Positions 1-12,452 of a stretch of 64,000 bases of DNA are shown one piece after another (the first letter of the stretch is position 1; each line of letters starts with the position of its first letter). The notes under the pieces were generated by a model. It ran no database searches. It worked only from the letters and a program-made list of their open reading frames with translations, and was not told where the DNA came from. The stretch comes from Treponema phagedenis (GTDB lineage: Bacteria > Spirochaetota > Spirochaetia > Treponematales > Treponemataceae), in NCBI RefSeq assembly GCF_008153345.1, contig NZ_CP042818.1, forward strand, positions 1,488,001 through 1,552,000, in the 5' to 3' direction. Made by a program: the position numbers and the translations under genes.

Positions 1-1
1 G

Positions 2-1440
2 TGGGCTCCTTTTGTGTTCTTGCCCATATTTATTGCAGTAACCGCATCAAAACATTTTAAGGCTAATACGTATATAGCCATAGCGGTATGTGCCGCACTC
101 GTCAGTCCGACTCTTTCATCGATGGTTGCAAGAATACAGGCGGGAGAAAGCATAACATTATTTTTTATGAATCTGAGCCCAACCGTCTACACGGCAACCG
201 TATTACCCGCATTATTTTTGGTGTGGTGGTTATCGTATTTAGAAAAATTTTTGGATAGAATTTTTCATGCAGTTGTAAGAGGACTATTTACTCCGTTTTT
301 TTCGATAGTAATAACCGTGCCGCTCACCTTGTTGATAATAGGCCCGATAACGGCGACAGGGGCGAACATGGTTGCAAACGGATATAATTTCCTTGTTGCG
401 GCGGCAAGACCTGTGGCGGCAATTGTTATAGGCGGATTTTGGCAAGTCTTTGTATTATTTGGAGTACACTGGGGTATAACACCTGTAGTACTTGCTAACT
501 TTGATCTATACGGGAGGGACAGCTTTCAAGCCTATCAAACAATAGCGGTTATAGCGCAAGTCGGAGCAGCTTTAGGGGTAGCACTTAAAACAAGAGATAA
601 AAAATTAAAGGGCGTCGGAATATCGGCCTTTGTTACCGGCCTTTTCGGTATAACCGAACCGGCAATATACGGAACAAACCTCAGGTTTAAAAAGCCCTTT
701 ATCGTTGCCTGTGTGTCGGGAGCCATAGGAGCCTTAGTTGCAAGCTTTTTTTCTCCGTATTATTTTATCTATGCGGGACTGCCGGGGCCGCTTACTTTGG
801 TAAATGCTTTCAACAAAGAATTTCCCTTGTCTTTAATAGGTGAACTTATAGGTGCCGCCATAGCATTTTCCTTGCCTATAGCGGTAGTTTTTCTAAGCGG
901 TTACGGAAAAGATAGCACCACTGATGCGGATAACAAAGATTTTATAAACAAAGATATACAAAATAAAATAAATTCAAAAATAGAAAAACTTGCAAAAGAA
1001 GAAAAAATTGTCAGCATTGCAAAACCGATAAAAGGAAAAACCATAAAAATGACAGAAGTGAATGACGAAGCTTTTTCTTCTGAAACGATGGGGAAGGGCG
1101 CTGCTATTGTTCCCGAAGAAGGAAAGGTTTATGCTCCTTTTAACGGAGAGGTTGTTTTTCTTGCAGACACCTTACACGCTATCAGCATGCTTTTAGATAA
1201 CGGTGTGGACGTACTGATACATTTTGGTCTTGATACCGTAACATTAAACGGTAAAGGTTTTAAAGCCTTTGTCAAAGAGGGGGATAAAATAAAACAAGGC
1301 GACTTATTGTTGGAAGCAGACCTTGACTATATCAGATCTCAAAATTTAGATATAACAACTCCGATACTCATCAACAATTCAGATGATTATAAAGAAGTTG
1401 AGATTACCGAAGATATACATAGGTTTTTGGTTCTGAAAAA

Positions 1441-1444
<4 letters not shown>
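2..1444 (+). CDS. PTS beta-glucoside transporter, IIC-IIA part (5' truncated by window edge)
   Basis: Membrane permease of the sugar phosphotransferase system. It imports and phosphorylates a beta-glucoside, feeding the phospho-beta-glucosidase two genes downstream. The reading frame is open to the first base of the window, so the true start and probably the IIB domain lie upstream; the GTG at 14 is only an internal codon. The first ~300 residues are hydrophobic IIC segments with the family motif GITEPAIYG near 650-676. A charged linker follows, then a IIA (crr-like) domain. The IIA domain shows the two histidine regions, LHAIS near 1173 and VLIHFGLDTV near 1211-1240, the second holding the phosphorylated His. 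The gene overlaps the next by ATGA. It fits the BglF/BglP glucoside family; the exact sugar cannot be read from sequence. Confidence 0.9.
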
Positions 1445-3676
<2,232 letters not shown>

Positions 3677-3779
3677 CGAACGGAAGGTACGAAAATTTCT
3701 ACCCCCGATCCGGTGCAGCGTTTTTTGATAACTCGATTAATTTTTTAATTCATTCACTACGAGTTATAAAAAAGAGTTT

Positions 3780-4285
3780 GACACTACGGGTTGGTTTTGA
3801 CGTCCATGTCAAAACCAACCCTGCGAGTTTTAAAGCTTTGCAATCTGTCCTGCTTTAAAACATCGCTTCTGCTTGGAACCACGGGCGTCCGTGCCCGTTC
3901 TGATTTTTCCGTCCATGGCAAAAACTAAACCGTCTGCTTGGAACCACCGCCATCCGTGCCCGTTCTGAGTTTTTGCCGTCCGTGGCAAAACCAACCCTGC
4001 GAGTTTTAAAATCTTTGCAATCTGTCTTGCTTTAAAACATCGCTTCTGCGTGGAACCACGGGCGTCCGTGCCCGTTCTGATTTTTCCGTCCATGGCAAAA
4101 CCAAACCTGCGAGTTTTAAAGCTTTGTAAATTACTTTGCTTTAAAACATCGTTTGGAATTTTGCAACGGTGAGCAATTTACCATAGGAATACTTAAATCC
4201 GCAGTCCCTTATTGTTGATACCCCGATTTTTATAACAGGAAGTTAATTACAAAACGCTGTACTAGCTCCTCAAGGAGTTTTCGCT
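3780..4285. repeat. Modular palindromic intergenic repeat, copy 1 (includes gene-free stretch 3677-4342)
   Basis: No gene is visible between the GH1 stop and the IS. The stretch holds tandem modules built from three hairpins. Module A has arms GTTTTAAAGC/GCTTTAAAAC (3827-3836 and 3852-3861). Module B is ACGGGC-GTCCGT-GCCCGT (3881-3898, again near 4058). Module C has a GTCCAT or GTCCGT loop; its best copy here has perfect 14-bp arms, GGGTTGGTTTTGAC (3788-3801) against 3808-3821. The array ends with a conserved tail: GCAACGGTGAG...TTACCATAGGAAT near 4164-4190, then AAATCCGCAGTCC... and GGAAGTTAATTACAAAACGC near 4238-4257. Short open frames inside it on the minus strand are repeat translations, not genes. 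Confidence 0.85.
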
Positions 4286-4342
4286 GTAATGTAAGGGAAA
4301 TAATATCTACTGAAAAAACGGCGCGCATGCACAAAAGCTCCA

Positions 4343-4357
4343 TCTGCTTTATTTTTC
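4343..4357. repeat. 15-bp IS target-site sequence, left copy
   Basis: TCTGCTTTATTTTTC sits directly outside the left end of IS copy 1. The same 15 bases occur inverted at 19557-19571, directly outside the right end of IS copy 2. A normal insertion would place both copies of the duplication around one IS, so this layout marks an inversion. Confidence 0.85.
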
Positions 4358-5793
4358 TGTCTTTAATCTGTGATAATTTCACCCCTATAAGTTTTCAATG
4401 AATATTTCGCCCCTATATTTTACCGAGGTGAAATTATTGACTTGTTACACTAAACTGGAGGAATGAAATTATTTATGAGCATTGATCAAATTACACGAGG
4501 ACATGTTATCGCCAACTGCTTAGAAGGGAGATGTACGGTACAACAGGCTGCGCTTCGATTAAACCTTTCACGAAGACGCGTACAGCAATTAAAAAAGGCG
4601 TTCAAAGAAAAGGGTTTAGCAGCAATGCTGCATGGCAACAGTCAGCGTCCCTCTGCAAAGAAGACCTCGAAAGAAATTGAGCAGCGATTACTTGCACTGC
4701 GAAGCGATCCCGCATTGTCAAAAAGCAATTTTTTGCATTTTCATGAAATAGTAACTGAAGAATATCAATTGCAGCTGTCATATTCGACTCTGCGCCGTAT
4801 TCTGTTATCACATGGAATTTGTTCACCAAAGAAAAGACGAACACGAAAGAAGGTGCATAAAACGCGCAATAGAAGAGCTTGCTTCGGAGAGCTGTTGCAA
4901 GTGGACGCAACCCCGTTTCCTTGGTTCGGCGGGAAAGAAAAATCCGCATTACATGCTTTTATTGATGATGCACGCGGAATGATTACCGGTCTTTATTTAT
5001 GCAAAAACGAGTGCCTGCTCGGATATTTAGAAGTTCTGCGGCAGACACTCGAAAATTACGGACTCCCTGCCGCTCTTTATCCGGATAAGTGTAGCGTTTT
5101 TTTTGTTAATGCAAAAAAACAGTTATCCATTGAGGAGCAATTACAAGGAACCAAGGAACAAGTAACACAATTCGGCAAAATTATCAAGTACTTAGGAATC
5201 GATATGTTCCCGGCTCATTCATCACAAGCAAAAGGACGTGTTGAGCGATTATGGCAAACTTTACAAAGCCGACTCCCTGTTGAATTTGCACGACGCGGAA
5301 TTACAACCATAGAGCAAGCAAATCAATTCTTAAAAGAGTATATCGGTATTTTCAACAAACAGTTTGGTGTTCCTGCCTGCGATTCATATTCAATGTTTGT
5401 ACCGACGCCAAAAACACTCGATCTTGATAAACTGTTGTCATCGGTTATTACGCGCAAACTTTCAAGCGGTTCCACCATCTCAATTAAAAACATGTTGTTT
5501 AAAATTGAGCAGAATAAATTCTGCGCAGGCACAACGGTAAATATTTTGATTTCACAAAAACATGGTATACGCGCTTTAATACATGATGAATTCTATCCGA
5601 TTGTACCGCTCGATGATATATACCGAACCGATACGGTTGGACGAACCGGAGACCTGCCTCAAGTAGTTATTGACTTGATTTATGAATTCTTACTTAAAGA
5701 TGCAAAAGCAGGATAACTCGATGTGTTAAGGGGTGCAATTTTCATTGCAAAATTAACCCACTTTAGGGGTGAAATATTCACTGGGTATTGACA
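4358..5793 (+). mobile_element. IS1202/ISTde1-like insertion sequence, copy 1 (1436 bp)
   Basis: Ends were set by comparison with copy 2 at 19572-21007, which has exactly the same length. Both ends begin TGTC on the inward strand and form imperfect terminal inverted repeats of about 30 bp: TGTCTTTAATCTGTGATAAT at the left against TGTCAATAACCAGTGAATAT at the right, each followed by TTCACCCCTA. Iterated ATTTCACCCCTAT-type motifs inside the left end look like transposase binding sites. One transposase gene fills the element. The family name is from recollection of the IS1202 group; the 15-bp target duplication fits the ISTde1 subgroup as I recall it. Confidence 0.85.
4463..5716 (+). CDS. IS1202/ISNCY-like DDE transposase, copy 1
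   Basis: A 417-aa transposase that cuts and joins the ends of the surrounding IS. It starts with a helix-turn-helix region (about residues 1-60, VQQAALRLNLSRRRVQQLKK), then a basic linker (KKRRTRKKVHKTRNRR). An RNase-H-fold catalytic core follows, with candidate DDE residues in VDATP, YPDKC and KGRVERLW. An AGGAG site lies just upstream of the ATG. It is nearly identical to the copy on the minus strand at 19649-20902, with only about seven residue differences (for example LSHG/LSNG, TKEQ/TEEQ, KNML/KNNL). Both copies look intact and therefore recent. Confidence 0.9.
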   Translation: MKLFMSIDQITRGHVIANCLEGRCTVQQAALRLNLSRRRVQQLKKAFKEKGLAAMLHGNSQRPSAKKTSKEIEQRLLALRSDPALSKSNFLHFHEIVTEEYQLQLSYSTLRRILLSHGICSPKKRRTRKKVHKTRNRRACFGELLQVDATPFPWFGGKEKSALHAFIDDARGMITGLYLCKNECLLGYLEVLRQTLENYGLPAALYPDKCSVFFVNAKKQLSIEEQLQGTKEQVTQFGKIIKYLGIDMFPAHSSQAKGRVERLWQTLQSRLPVEFARRGITTIEQANQFLKEYIGIFNKQFGVPACDSYSMFVPTPKTLDLDKLLSSVITRKLSSGSTISIKNMLFKIEQNKFCAGTTVNILISQKHGIRALIHDEFYPIVPLDDIYRTDTVGRTGDLPQVVIDLIYEFLLKDAKAG

Positions 5794-5815
5794 AAATATT
5801 CACTGGTTATTGACA
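5794..5815 (+). repeat. Extra 22-bp IS right-end duplicate
   Basis: Immediately after the right end of IS copy 1 lies AAATATTCACTGGTTATTGACA, a second copy of the IS terminus with a single base difference from the true end at 5772-5793. Copy 2 lacks it. It could be the stub of an older IS, or the product of transposition next to an existing end. Confidence 0.75.
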
Positions 5816-5839
5816 CATAATTTTTATACATGCTATAAT
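5810..5839 (+). promoter_or_regulatory. Hybrid promoter, -35 supplied by the IS end
   Basis: TTGACA at 5810-5815 is the last six bases of the duplicated IS end. TATAAT at 5834-5839 lies in the adjoining chromosomal sequence, with an 18-bp spacer. Both hexamers are consensus. The start site would be near 5846, about 90 bp before the first chemoreceptor gene. Confidence 0.7.
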
Positions 5840-5934
5840 AGCTACAGAGAAGTCTTATAAGTTTAAAATTTTTATCTTTACTGATAATTATTTTATTATG
5901 CAATTTTAGAAAATTAGGAGAATTTATAATAAAT

Positions 5935-8061
5935 ATGTCAGAAAAAGAAATCATATCTTCTCAAAACAAGAAAATATTTTCCATCAGAAAAAAGCTTATA
6001 TTTATTTTTAGTTTAATTATAATGACGTTGGGCTTATTACAGACAGCGCTTGAAAGTTATATTATACGAACCGCTATTGAAAAAGAAGCAATAGTATATT
6101 TGCAAGACAGAGCTGTTGACCTTGCGGAATTAATCAGTATAAGAATACACACCCTTTCAAGATTTTTAGAATATGTTGCCATGTCTCCGGAGATGAAGGA
6201 CCCGAAAACTTCGCCCGAAGCAAAAACAACCTTTTTGCAACAAGAAATGAAATACCAACCCTTACTGATGACGCTTGATTTTGTTGACGTAAACGGTATC
6301 CGGTATCTTCCCTCAGGTGGAACTATCAATATCAGTGATCGTTCATGGATTCAAACCGCATTAAAAGGGAAGCTTTCTATTTCAGAGCCGGTTAAATCCC
6401 GTACTGGCAAAGGAATCGCTATCACCATTTCAGTGCCCGTATACGACAATGCAGCAAATAGTATCGGAGTTATTCTTGCGGCAATACCGGCAAAAACACT
6501 CAGTAAAATTATCGATGATATTCTTATCGGCGAAACAGGAGATTGTTATATACTGGGTAAAACAGGAACAACAATTGCCGAAAAGGATTTTTCATTGGTT
6601 GAAAATTTTGAAAACTCTATTGAACAAGCAAAAACCGACCCTTCAGTACGAGACATGGCTGATTTTGAAAAGCGTGCAATAGAATCTGACGATCCGATCA
6701 TTGGTTATTATACTTGGGATGGAGATGAATATATTTCGGCATCGGCAAAAATTGCAAATACCGGGTGGACAATCTTTCCAAACCTGACGACATATGAACT
6801 TTTTTCCGCAATAAGCTCATTGCGCCGCAACCTTTTTGTGATCGGTCTTATCGGATTTTTAATCGGGGCAGTCATTACTGCTATCACCGCACAGAGTATC
6901 ACTAAACCTCTAAATCAGACGGTACGTATTTTACAAGATATTTCCGAAGGCGCCGGAGATTTAACAACAACGCTTCCCGCAATAGGAGGCGAAGAAATAG
7001 CAAACCTTTCACGGTATTTTAATTTGACAATCGCTAAAATACGAAGTTCAATTATCATTGTAAGCGACACTGCCTCAACACTGCAAAAGGTAGCGGAAGA
7101 TCTTTCAAGCAATATGAACCATACTTCCGATACGGTAAATAAAATAGGCATAGATGTTGACGGCATAAAAACACAGGTAATATCACAAGCGTCAAGCGTT
7201 ACACAAACAGCCTCCTCATTGGAACAAATGAGACGGGCTATTGAAAGTTTGCATATCAACATCGAAACCCAGTCTGCTAACGTAAGCGAAAGTTCTTCGG
7301 CTATTGAAGAAATGGTAGCAAACGTTCATTCGGTAAACTCAATATTGGTAGAAAATGCAAAACGAATCGCCAAATTGCAAGAAAAATCAGTGCAGGTAAA
7401 AGACAATGCGTCAAAGTCAGCCATCCTTATGCAAGAAATATCAGTACAATCCGACGGACTTTTAGATGCGACAAATGTTATTCAGCACATTGCAAGTCAA
7501 ACAAATTTACTTGCAATGAATGCGGCAATTGAAGCGGCACATGCGGGAGATGCGGGAAAAGGTTTTGCGGTAGTTGCCGATGAAATCCGAAAACTCGCAG
7601 AAGAATCAAGTGCCCAAGGTAAGCAGATCAGTACGGTTTTAAAAAACCTTAAAGCAAACATTGATGAAGTAGCCAATGATGAAGATAAAGCACAAAAGCT
7701 TTGCGAAGAAACGTATAATCTTACCACCGAAGTTAAACAGCAGGAAGATATAATAATGAACGCAATGCAGGAACAAACCGCAGGCTCGGGGGCAGTATTG
7801 CAATCAATGACCGATATCAACGAAATTACCGTGGAAGTAAAAGCCGGTGCATCTGAAATGATGACGGGAAGTACAGAGGTTACCAAAGAAATGCAAAAAC
7901 TTACCGAAATTTCCGCTCTGATGACGGACAGCATGGACGAAATGACTGCGGGAGCAATTCAAATCGGCAAGGCGATTGATGAGGTTAATGAAATAACACA
8001 ACAAACAAAAAATAATATTGAAATACTTGTAACCGAAGTAGATAAGTTTAAGATAATGTAA
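5935..8061 (+). CDS. Methyl-accepting chemotaxis protein (dCache-HAMP-MA), first of a tandem pair
   Basis: Inner-membrane chemoreceptor of 708 aa that passes ligand binding to CheA/CheW at the flagellar switch. After a short cytoplasmic start comes a membrane helix (about 22-45), then a periplasmic dCache-type sensor with the [15 protein letters not shown] and [13 protein letters not shown] stretches. A second membrane helix lies near 298-320, then a HAMP domain ([12 protein letters not shown]). The cytoplasmic four-helix bundle has the hairpin tip [17 protein letters not shown] near residues 521-537. No CheR-docking pentapeptide is seen at the C-terminus. A GGAG site precedes the ATG. The next gene, 16 bp on, is a paralogue, so the two are probably cotranscribed from the IS-derived promoter. 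Ligand unknown. Confidence 0.92.
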   Translation: MSEKEIISSQNKKIFSIRKKLIFIFSLIIMTLGLLQTALESYIIRTAIEKEAIVYLQDRAVDLAELISIRIHTLSRFLEYVAMSPEMKDPKTSPEAKTTFLQQEMKYQPLLMTLDFVDVNGIRYLPSGGTINISDRSWIQTALKGKLSISEPVKSRTGKGIAITISVPVYDNAANSIGVILAAIPAKTLSKIIDDILIGETGDCYILGKTGTTIAEKDFSLVENFENSIEQAKTDPSVRDMADFEKRAIESDDPIIGYYTWDGDEYISASAKIANTGWTIFPNLTTYELFSAISSLRRNLFVIGLIGFLIGAVITAITAQSITKPLNQTVRILQDISEGAGDLTTTLPAIGGEEIANLSRYFNLTIAKIRSSIIIVSDTASTLQKVAEDLSSNMNHTSDTVNKIGIDVDGIKTQVISQASSVTQTASSLEQMRRAIESLHINIETQSANVSESSSAIEEMVANVHSVNSILVENAKRIAKLQEKSVQVKDNASKSAILMQEISVQSDGLLDATNVIQHIASQTNLLAMNAAIEAAHAGDAGKGFAVVADEIRKLAEESSAQGKQISTVLKNLKANIDEVANDEDKAQKLCEETYNLTTEVKQQEDIIMNAMQEQTAGSGAVLQSMTDINEITVEVKAGASEMMTGSTEVTKEMQKLTEISALMTDSMDEMTAGAIQIGKAIDEVNEITQQTKNNIEILVTEVDKFKIM

Positions 8062-8077
8062 GGAGAGCTAAACGCAG

Positions 8078-10201
8078 ATGGAAATACATGACAGCAAACC
8101 TATAAACCGAAAAAAATCCCTTTCTATTAGAAAAAAACTGCTCTTTAGTTTTAATGCCATCTTGGTTCTGTTAGGGATATTTCAAGCATATTCATCAGTC
8201 AAAGTGGCAAAAAATACTCTTGAGAAAAAAGTTGAATCTCGGTTGCACGATAAAGCTGAGGACATTGCCGCTTTAATTAGTGCGCGAATAGATTCTCAAA
8301 TTGTAATTATCGAAGCTATTGCCCGCTATCCTGAATTAATCGATAAAAACACCTCATACATTCAGAAAAATGCATTTTTAAAAAAAGAGTTAACGTATAA
8401 CCCGCTCTTTATCTCACTTGAAATTATCGATGCCAATGCAAAAAGATATTTACCTAACGGAAGCACAATAGCACTAACGGATCGAGAGTGGATATTGGAA
8501 GCGTTCAAAGGCAAGACCGCTATTTCGGAACCGTTTGTATCCCGCGGTGAAGAAGGGCTTATAATAGCAATAGCGGTTCCGGTGTATGATACTAATCAAC
8601 AAATTACCGGAGCTCTGGTGGCGGTCATGAACGCTTCGTACTTAAGTGATATGATTAAAGATATCGTTGTCGGAAAAACCGGCAGCTGTTACATACTCGG
8701 TAAAACAGGAACAACGATTGCCGAAAAAGATTATAAAGTAGTGATGAATTTTGAAAACATCATAGAAAAATCAAAAATCGATCCCTCATTAAAAACAGTT
8801 GCGGATTTTGAAAAACGATCAATTGAAACCGATGAAAGCTTGATAGGATACTATATGCGGAAGGGAAAGCGGACTATTTCGGCATCAAAAACCATACCCA
8901 ATACGGGATGGACTGTTTTTCCATATGCTCCGTTACATGAATTTTTATCTCATATTACCACTTTAGTGATCATGTTGGTCGGGCTTGGACTAACTATTTT
9001 AATTATCGCTATCATCATTATATTTATTGTAGCAAAAAAAATTGTGGAGCCGATCACCAGGACAGTAAACATTTTACAAGATATTGCCGAAGGGGCGGGA
9101 GATTTAACGGTAGCATTGCCGGTAACGGGAAATGACGAGGTAACACAGCTTGCAATATATTTTAATCGGACTATTGAAAAGATACGCAATTCGGTAACTG
9201 CGGTTGGCTCTACCACTGGTGACTTGCAAAAAGTGGGGGAAAGTCTTTCAACCAATATGACGGAAATCGCAAATACGGTACAACAAATCAGCACAAATAT
9301 TGAAAGTATAAAAAAGCAGGCGGTTTTACAAGCTTCAAGCGTTACGCAAACAGCGGGTTCAATGGAGCAAATGCAAAGAGCAATTGAAAATTTAAACATA
9401 AATATTGAAACCCAAGCAACAAACGTTACTGAAAGCTCATCCGCTATCGAAGAAATGGTGGCAAATATCAATTCGGTGAATAATATTCTGGCTGAAAATG
9501 CAAAACGAATTGCAATTTTGCAGGAAAAATCAGCAGAAGTAAAAGAGAATGCGGCTAATTCCACACAGTTGATAAAGACAATCTCCGATGAATCGGAAGG
9601 GCTTTTGGATGCGACCAATGTTATTCAACATATTGCAAGTCAAACAAACTTGCTTGCAATGAATGCCGCCATTGAAGCGGCTCACGCAGGAGATGCGGGA
9701 AAAGGATTTGCCGTTGTTGCCGATGAAATCAGAAAGCTTGCCGAAGAATCGGGCACGCAAGGAAAACAAATCAGCTCCGTGTTAAAAGCCCTTAAGGTGC
9801 GCATTGACGGAGTAGCCGCCGAGGCAATAAAAGCAGAGCAGCTTTTTGATGAAACCCATGCGCTTGCTCAAGATGTAAAGCAGCAAGAAGACACGATAAT
9901 GAATGCAATGAATGAACAAAGCACGGGCTCAGGGCAAGTATTGAAAGCCATGATCGATATCAGTGAAATCACACACGAGGTCAAAGCGGGCTCTATTGAA
10001 ATGATGTCTGGAAGCAAGCAGGTTTCGGATGAAATGCAAAGACTGACAGAACTTACCGGACGGCTCACCGTAAGCATGGACGACATGTCGTCAGGAGCTA
10101 TGCAGATAAATCATGCCGTTCAAGAAGTAGCCGAAATAACACAAAAAACCAAGGAAAGCATTGAAAATCTTGCGGATGAGGTATACAAGTTCAAAGTATA
10201 A
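8078..10201 (+). CDS. Methyl-accepting chemotaxis protein (dCache-HAMP-MA), second of a tandem pair
   Basis: A 707-aa chemoreceptor with the same plan as its upstream neighbour: membrane helix about 20-45, periplasmic dCache sensor, second membrane helix about 290-318, HAMP ([12 protein letters not shown]) and signalling bundle with tip [17 protein letters not shown] near residue 520. The signalling half is almost identical to that of the first gene. The sensor halves share motifs such as [11 protein letters not shown] but have diverged more, as expected for duplicated receptors that now sense different or related ligands. It starts 16 bp after the previous stop behind AGGAGAG, so it is part of the same transcript. 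Confidence 0.92.
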   Translation: MEIHDSKPINRKKSLSIRKKLLFSFNAILVLLGIFQAYSSVKVAKNTLEKKVESRLHDKAEDIAALISARIDSQIVIIEAIARYPELIDKNTSYIQKNAFLKKELTYNPLFISLEIIDANAKRYLPNGSTIALTDREWILEAFKGKTAISEPFVSRGEEGLIIAIAVPVYDTNQQITGALVAVMNASYLSDMIKDIVVGKTGSCYILGKTGTTIAEKDYKVVMNFENIIEKSKIDPSLKTVADFEKRSIETDESLIGYYMRKGKRTISASKTIPNTGWTVFPYAPLHEFLSHITTLVIMLVGLGLTILIIAIIIIFIVAKKIVEPITRTVNILQDIAEGAGDLTVALPVTGNDEVTQLAIYFNRTIEKIRNSVTAVGSTTGDLQKVGESLSTNMTEIANTVQQISTNIESIKKQAVLQASSVTQTAGSMEQMQRAIENLNINIETQATNVTESSSAIEEMVANINSVNNILAENAKRIAILQEKSAEVKENAANSTQLIKTISDESEGLLDATNVIQHIASQTNLLAMNAAIEAAHAGDAGKGFAVVADEIRKLAEESGTQGKQISSVLKALKVRIDGVAAEAIKAEQLFDETHALAQDVKQQEDTIMNAMNEQSTGSGQVLKAMIDISEITHEVKAGSIEMMSGSKQVSDEMQRLTELTGRLTVSMDDMSSGAMQINHAVQEVAEITQKTKESIENLADEVYKFKV

Positions 10202-10339
10202 AATAGTATATTTTTTCTTATACACTTTGTTGCCGACATTCCACCAACATACTTCTTCCAAACAAGATTGGCAATTTTCATATTTCTTTAAAGACTTTCA
10301 CTATTCAACCGATACTGAAAGAAGTCAACGGGAGGCGCC

Positions 10340-10780
10340 ATGAGATATAATGATCTATCAGCATATAAAGAAATCGATATTAGAACTGCCGGACAGGGAA
10401 CTTTAATATTAATGCTCTATGATGAAGGAATTAAACAGATATCTTTTGCAATTACTTTAATGGATTGCCCAAAAATTCATGCAACCGATATTGAAAAAAT
10501 CAATAATCATATTTTAAAAGCCCAGGAAATTATCACGGAATTATCCGCTTCTCTTAATTTAGAAGAAGGTGGTGAAATAGCGGCAAACCTTCTTTCGATT
10601 TACACGTATTTTAATCAACAACTTTTACAAGCAAATATTCAAAAGAAAATACAACCCTTGATCACCGTAAAAGAGATGATGAATGAACTTCGCGGCGCAT
10701 GGGAGCAAATTGTCAATACTTCTGTCGCCGCACCCGCTGCTGATACAAAAGTTTCTTCCGGTATAAATATTGCGGGGTAA
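10340..10780 (+). CDS. fliS: Flagellar export chaperone FliS
   Basis: A small cytoplasmic chaperone (146 aa) that binds flagellin C-termini and keeps them unpolymerised until export. The family pattern is clear: an early Tyr-containing segment (LSAYKEIDI), then LILMLYDEGIKQISFA, KAQEIITELSASLNLEEGGEIAANLLSIYTYFNQQLLQAN and a C-terminal MMNELRGAWEQI. It lies 139 bp after the chemoreceptor pair, with GGGAGG just before its ATG. The flgN-like gene begins 2 bp after its stop, giving a small motility operon. Confidence 0.85.
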   Translation: MRYNDLSAYKEIDIRTAGQGTLILMLYDEGIKQISFAITLMDCPKIHATDIEKINNHILKAQEIITELSASLNLEEGGEIAANLLSIYTYFNQQLLQANIQKKIQPLITVKEMMNELRGAWEQIVNTSVAAPAADTKVSSGINIAG

Positions 10781-10782
10781 AT

Positions 10783-11262
10783 ATGCAAATGCAAACAATG
10801 TCTTTAACAAATGAAGAAATTGCCCACCGTGTGGCAATTTTAAAACGCTTAAGAGGGCTTCTGGAAGAACAGCGAGATAAATTTAAAGAATATCTTCAGG
10901 TGCTTGAAGCGCAGGAAAATTCTATTCTTAAAGAAGACTCTGAAGCTATTTTACACCACGTTGAGCTTGAAGAATCAATACTTACAGAAATAAACACAAT
11001 TCAAAAAGTTATCGATCCGATGGAACATCTTTATAAAACGGTACACACAAATACGGATGAAACAACTATTCCGCATTTAAAAACAGATTTGGCAAAACTG
11101 CAAAATCAGGTTCTGGCAAGGAATAAGAAAAACAGAGACTTACTCAAAGAACATCTTGTAGATCTACGGACTAAAATTGCTTCAATGCAACGGCCACGTT
11201 ATAACACCGGTGTGTATACTGATTCCGCAAATATCGGAAACGTAATCAATATTGTCTCGTAA
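10783..11262 (+). CDS. FlgN-like flagellar chaperone
   Basis: A 159-aa, mostly alpha-helical protein starting 2 bp after fliS. The long charged helices (LKRLRGLLEEQRDKFKEYL, then VELEESILTEINTIQKVI) and its place beside fliS fit the FlgN family. FlgN proteins escort the hook-filament junction proteins FlgK and FlgL to the export gate. Sequence conservation in this family is weak, so the name rests on length, helical pattern and context. An alternative ATG lies 15 bp downstream at 10798. Confidence 0.68.
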   Translation: MQMQTMSLTNEEIAHRVAILKRLRGLLEEQRDKFKEYLQVLEAQENSILKEDSEAILHHVELEESILTEINTIQKVIDPMEHLYKTVHTNTDETTIPHLKTDLAKLQNQVLARNKKNRDLLKEHLVDLRTKIASMQRPRYNTGVYTDSANIGNVINIVS

Positions 11263-11324
11263 AATAAAAAAATACCGTTGTTTTATTTACCATTCAGAAG
11301 CTTTATGCCGATATTTAAACTGTA

Positions 11325-12452
11325 ATGGATTTTTTACGTACCACAAAAAAAATAACAATAGGCGGAAAAGGCTCCACAAAAAAGATTGAGATTGGAGGGG
11401 ATGCCCCCGTTTCAATTCAAACTATGTGGAAAGAATCTCTTTTAGGAGCGGATTTACAAAAAATCGCAGAGCGTATAACCGGATTGGAAGCGCTTGGCTG
11501 CGATATTTTGCGTTTTGCCGTTCCCGACAAAGAATCTGCCGATGCCTTTGTAAAACTTTGCACACTCACAAGCATGCCCCTCGTAGCGGACATTCATTTT
11601 GACTATACACTTGCGCTGCGGTGTATGGACGGACCGGTGGCAAAAATACGAATTAATCCGGGGAATATAGGATCAAAAGAGAGAATTAAGGCGGTAACCG
11701 ATAAAGCAAAAGATACGGGAACAGCCATCCGAATAGGTGTAAATTCTGGCTCTTTGCCTACCTCCATTACGCAAGAAATCGCAGCCTCGGGAAAAACACT
11801 TTCCACACACGCTCGAGCCGAAGCTTTGGTAAAAACAGCTTTAAGAGAGGCGGAGTATTTTGATGCGTTAAATTTTGACGCTGTTATTATTTCGATGAAA
11901 GCTTCCACTGTGGAGGAAACGGTCGAAGCAAATACGCTTTTTGCGCAGCAATCAGATATTCCCCTGCACATCGGCGTAACCGAAGCCGGTCCAATAATTT
12001 CAGGAATCGTAAAAAGCACTCTTGCATTTTCTCGGCTTTTAGATAAAAATATCGGTGCAACAGTACGAGTAAGCCTTTCCGATTCAATGGAAAACGAAGT
12101 GATAGCCGCAAGAGAAATTCTTACCGAATGCGGGAAACGCCGGGAAGGAATTCGGCTTATATCCTGCCCTCGTTGCGGCAGACTCGGGTTTGATGTACAC
12201 GCTTTTGTAAAACGATGGCAAACGGAACTTTTCAGCTTAAAAAATACAATCACAATTGCGGTTATGGGCTGTGTGGTAAACGGGCCAGGCGAAGGGAAAC
12301 ATGCGGATTTAGGCATTACCGGATCTGAAAATTCGGTAGTTATTTTTAAACACGGAAAAGTAGTACGAAGACTTGATGTAAAGAATCTTTCAGAGCAGGA
12401 AAAAATCGCTGCAATTGATGCAGCTTTTAGAGAGGAATTAGCAAGCTTATGA
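11325..12452 (+). CDS. ispG: 4-hydroxy-3-methylbut-2-enyl diphosphate synthase IspG
   Basis: Iron-sulphur enzyme of the MEP isoprenoid pathway. It reductively opens methylerythritol cyclodiphosphate to HMBPP. The 375-aa length matches the compact bacterial form. The N-terminal TIM-barrel shows VADIHFDYTLAL and KIRINPGNIGS. The 4Fe-4S ligands are visible as SCPRCGRLG (two Cys, near residues 283-286) and GCVVNGPGEG (third Cys, near 317). The partner glutamate region GEGKHADLGITG is intact. The ATG at 11325 lacks a strong ribosome site. The stop overlaps the next gene by ATGA. Confidence 0.95.
   Translation: MDFLRTTKKITIGGKGSTKKIEIGGDAPVSIQTMWKESLLGADLQKIAERITGLEALGCDILRFAVPDKESADAFVKLCTLTSMPLVADIHFDYTLALRCMDGPVAKIRINPGNIGSKERIKAVTDKAKDTGTAIRIGVNSGSLPTSITQEIAASGKTLSTHARAEALVKTALREAEYFDALNFDAVIISMKASTVEETVEANTLFAQQSDIPLHIGVTEAGPIISGIVKSTLAFSRLLDKNIGATVRVSLSDSMENEVIAAREILTECGKRREGIRLISCPRCGRLGFDVHAFVKRWQTELFSLKNTITIAVMGCVVNGPGEGKHADLGITGSENSVVIFKHGKVVRRLDVKNLSEQEKIAAIDAAFREELASL

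Noticed and set aside
3830-4093. 87-codon minus-strand open frame with repeated peptide DGKIRTGTDARGS
   Set aside because: It is a translation of the palindromic repeat. The same peptide appears wherever the repeat occurs (also 15737-15985), and it has no ribosome site.
3780-4150. Repeats spaced at intervals, resembling a CRISPR array
   Set aside because: Unit lengths and spacings are irregular, modules are hairpins with different arms, and no cas gene is near.
10161-10343. 60-codon open frame overlapping the end of the second chemoreceptor
   Set aside because: It lies out of frame over a clear coding region and has no support of its own.
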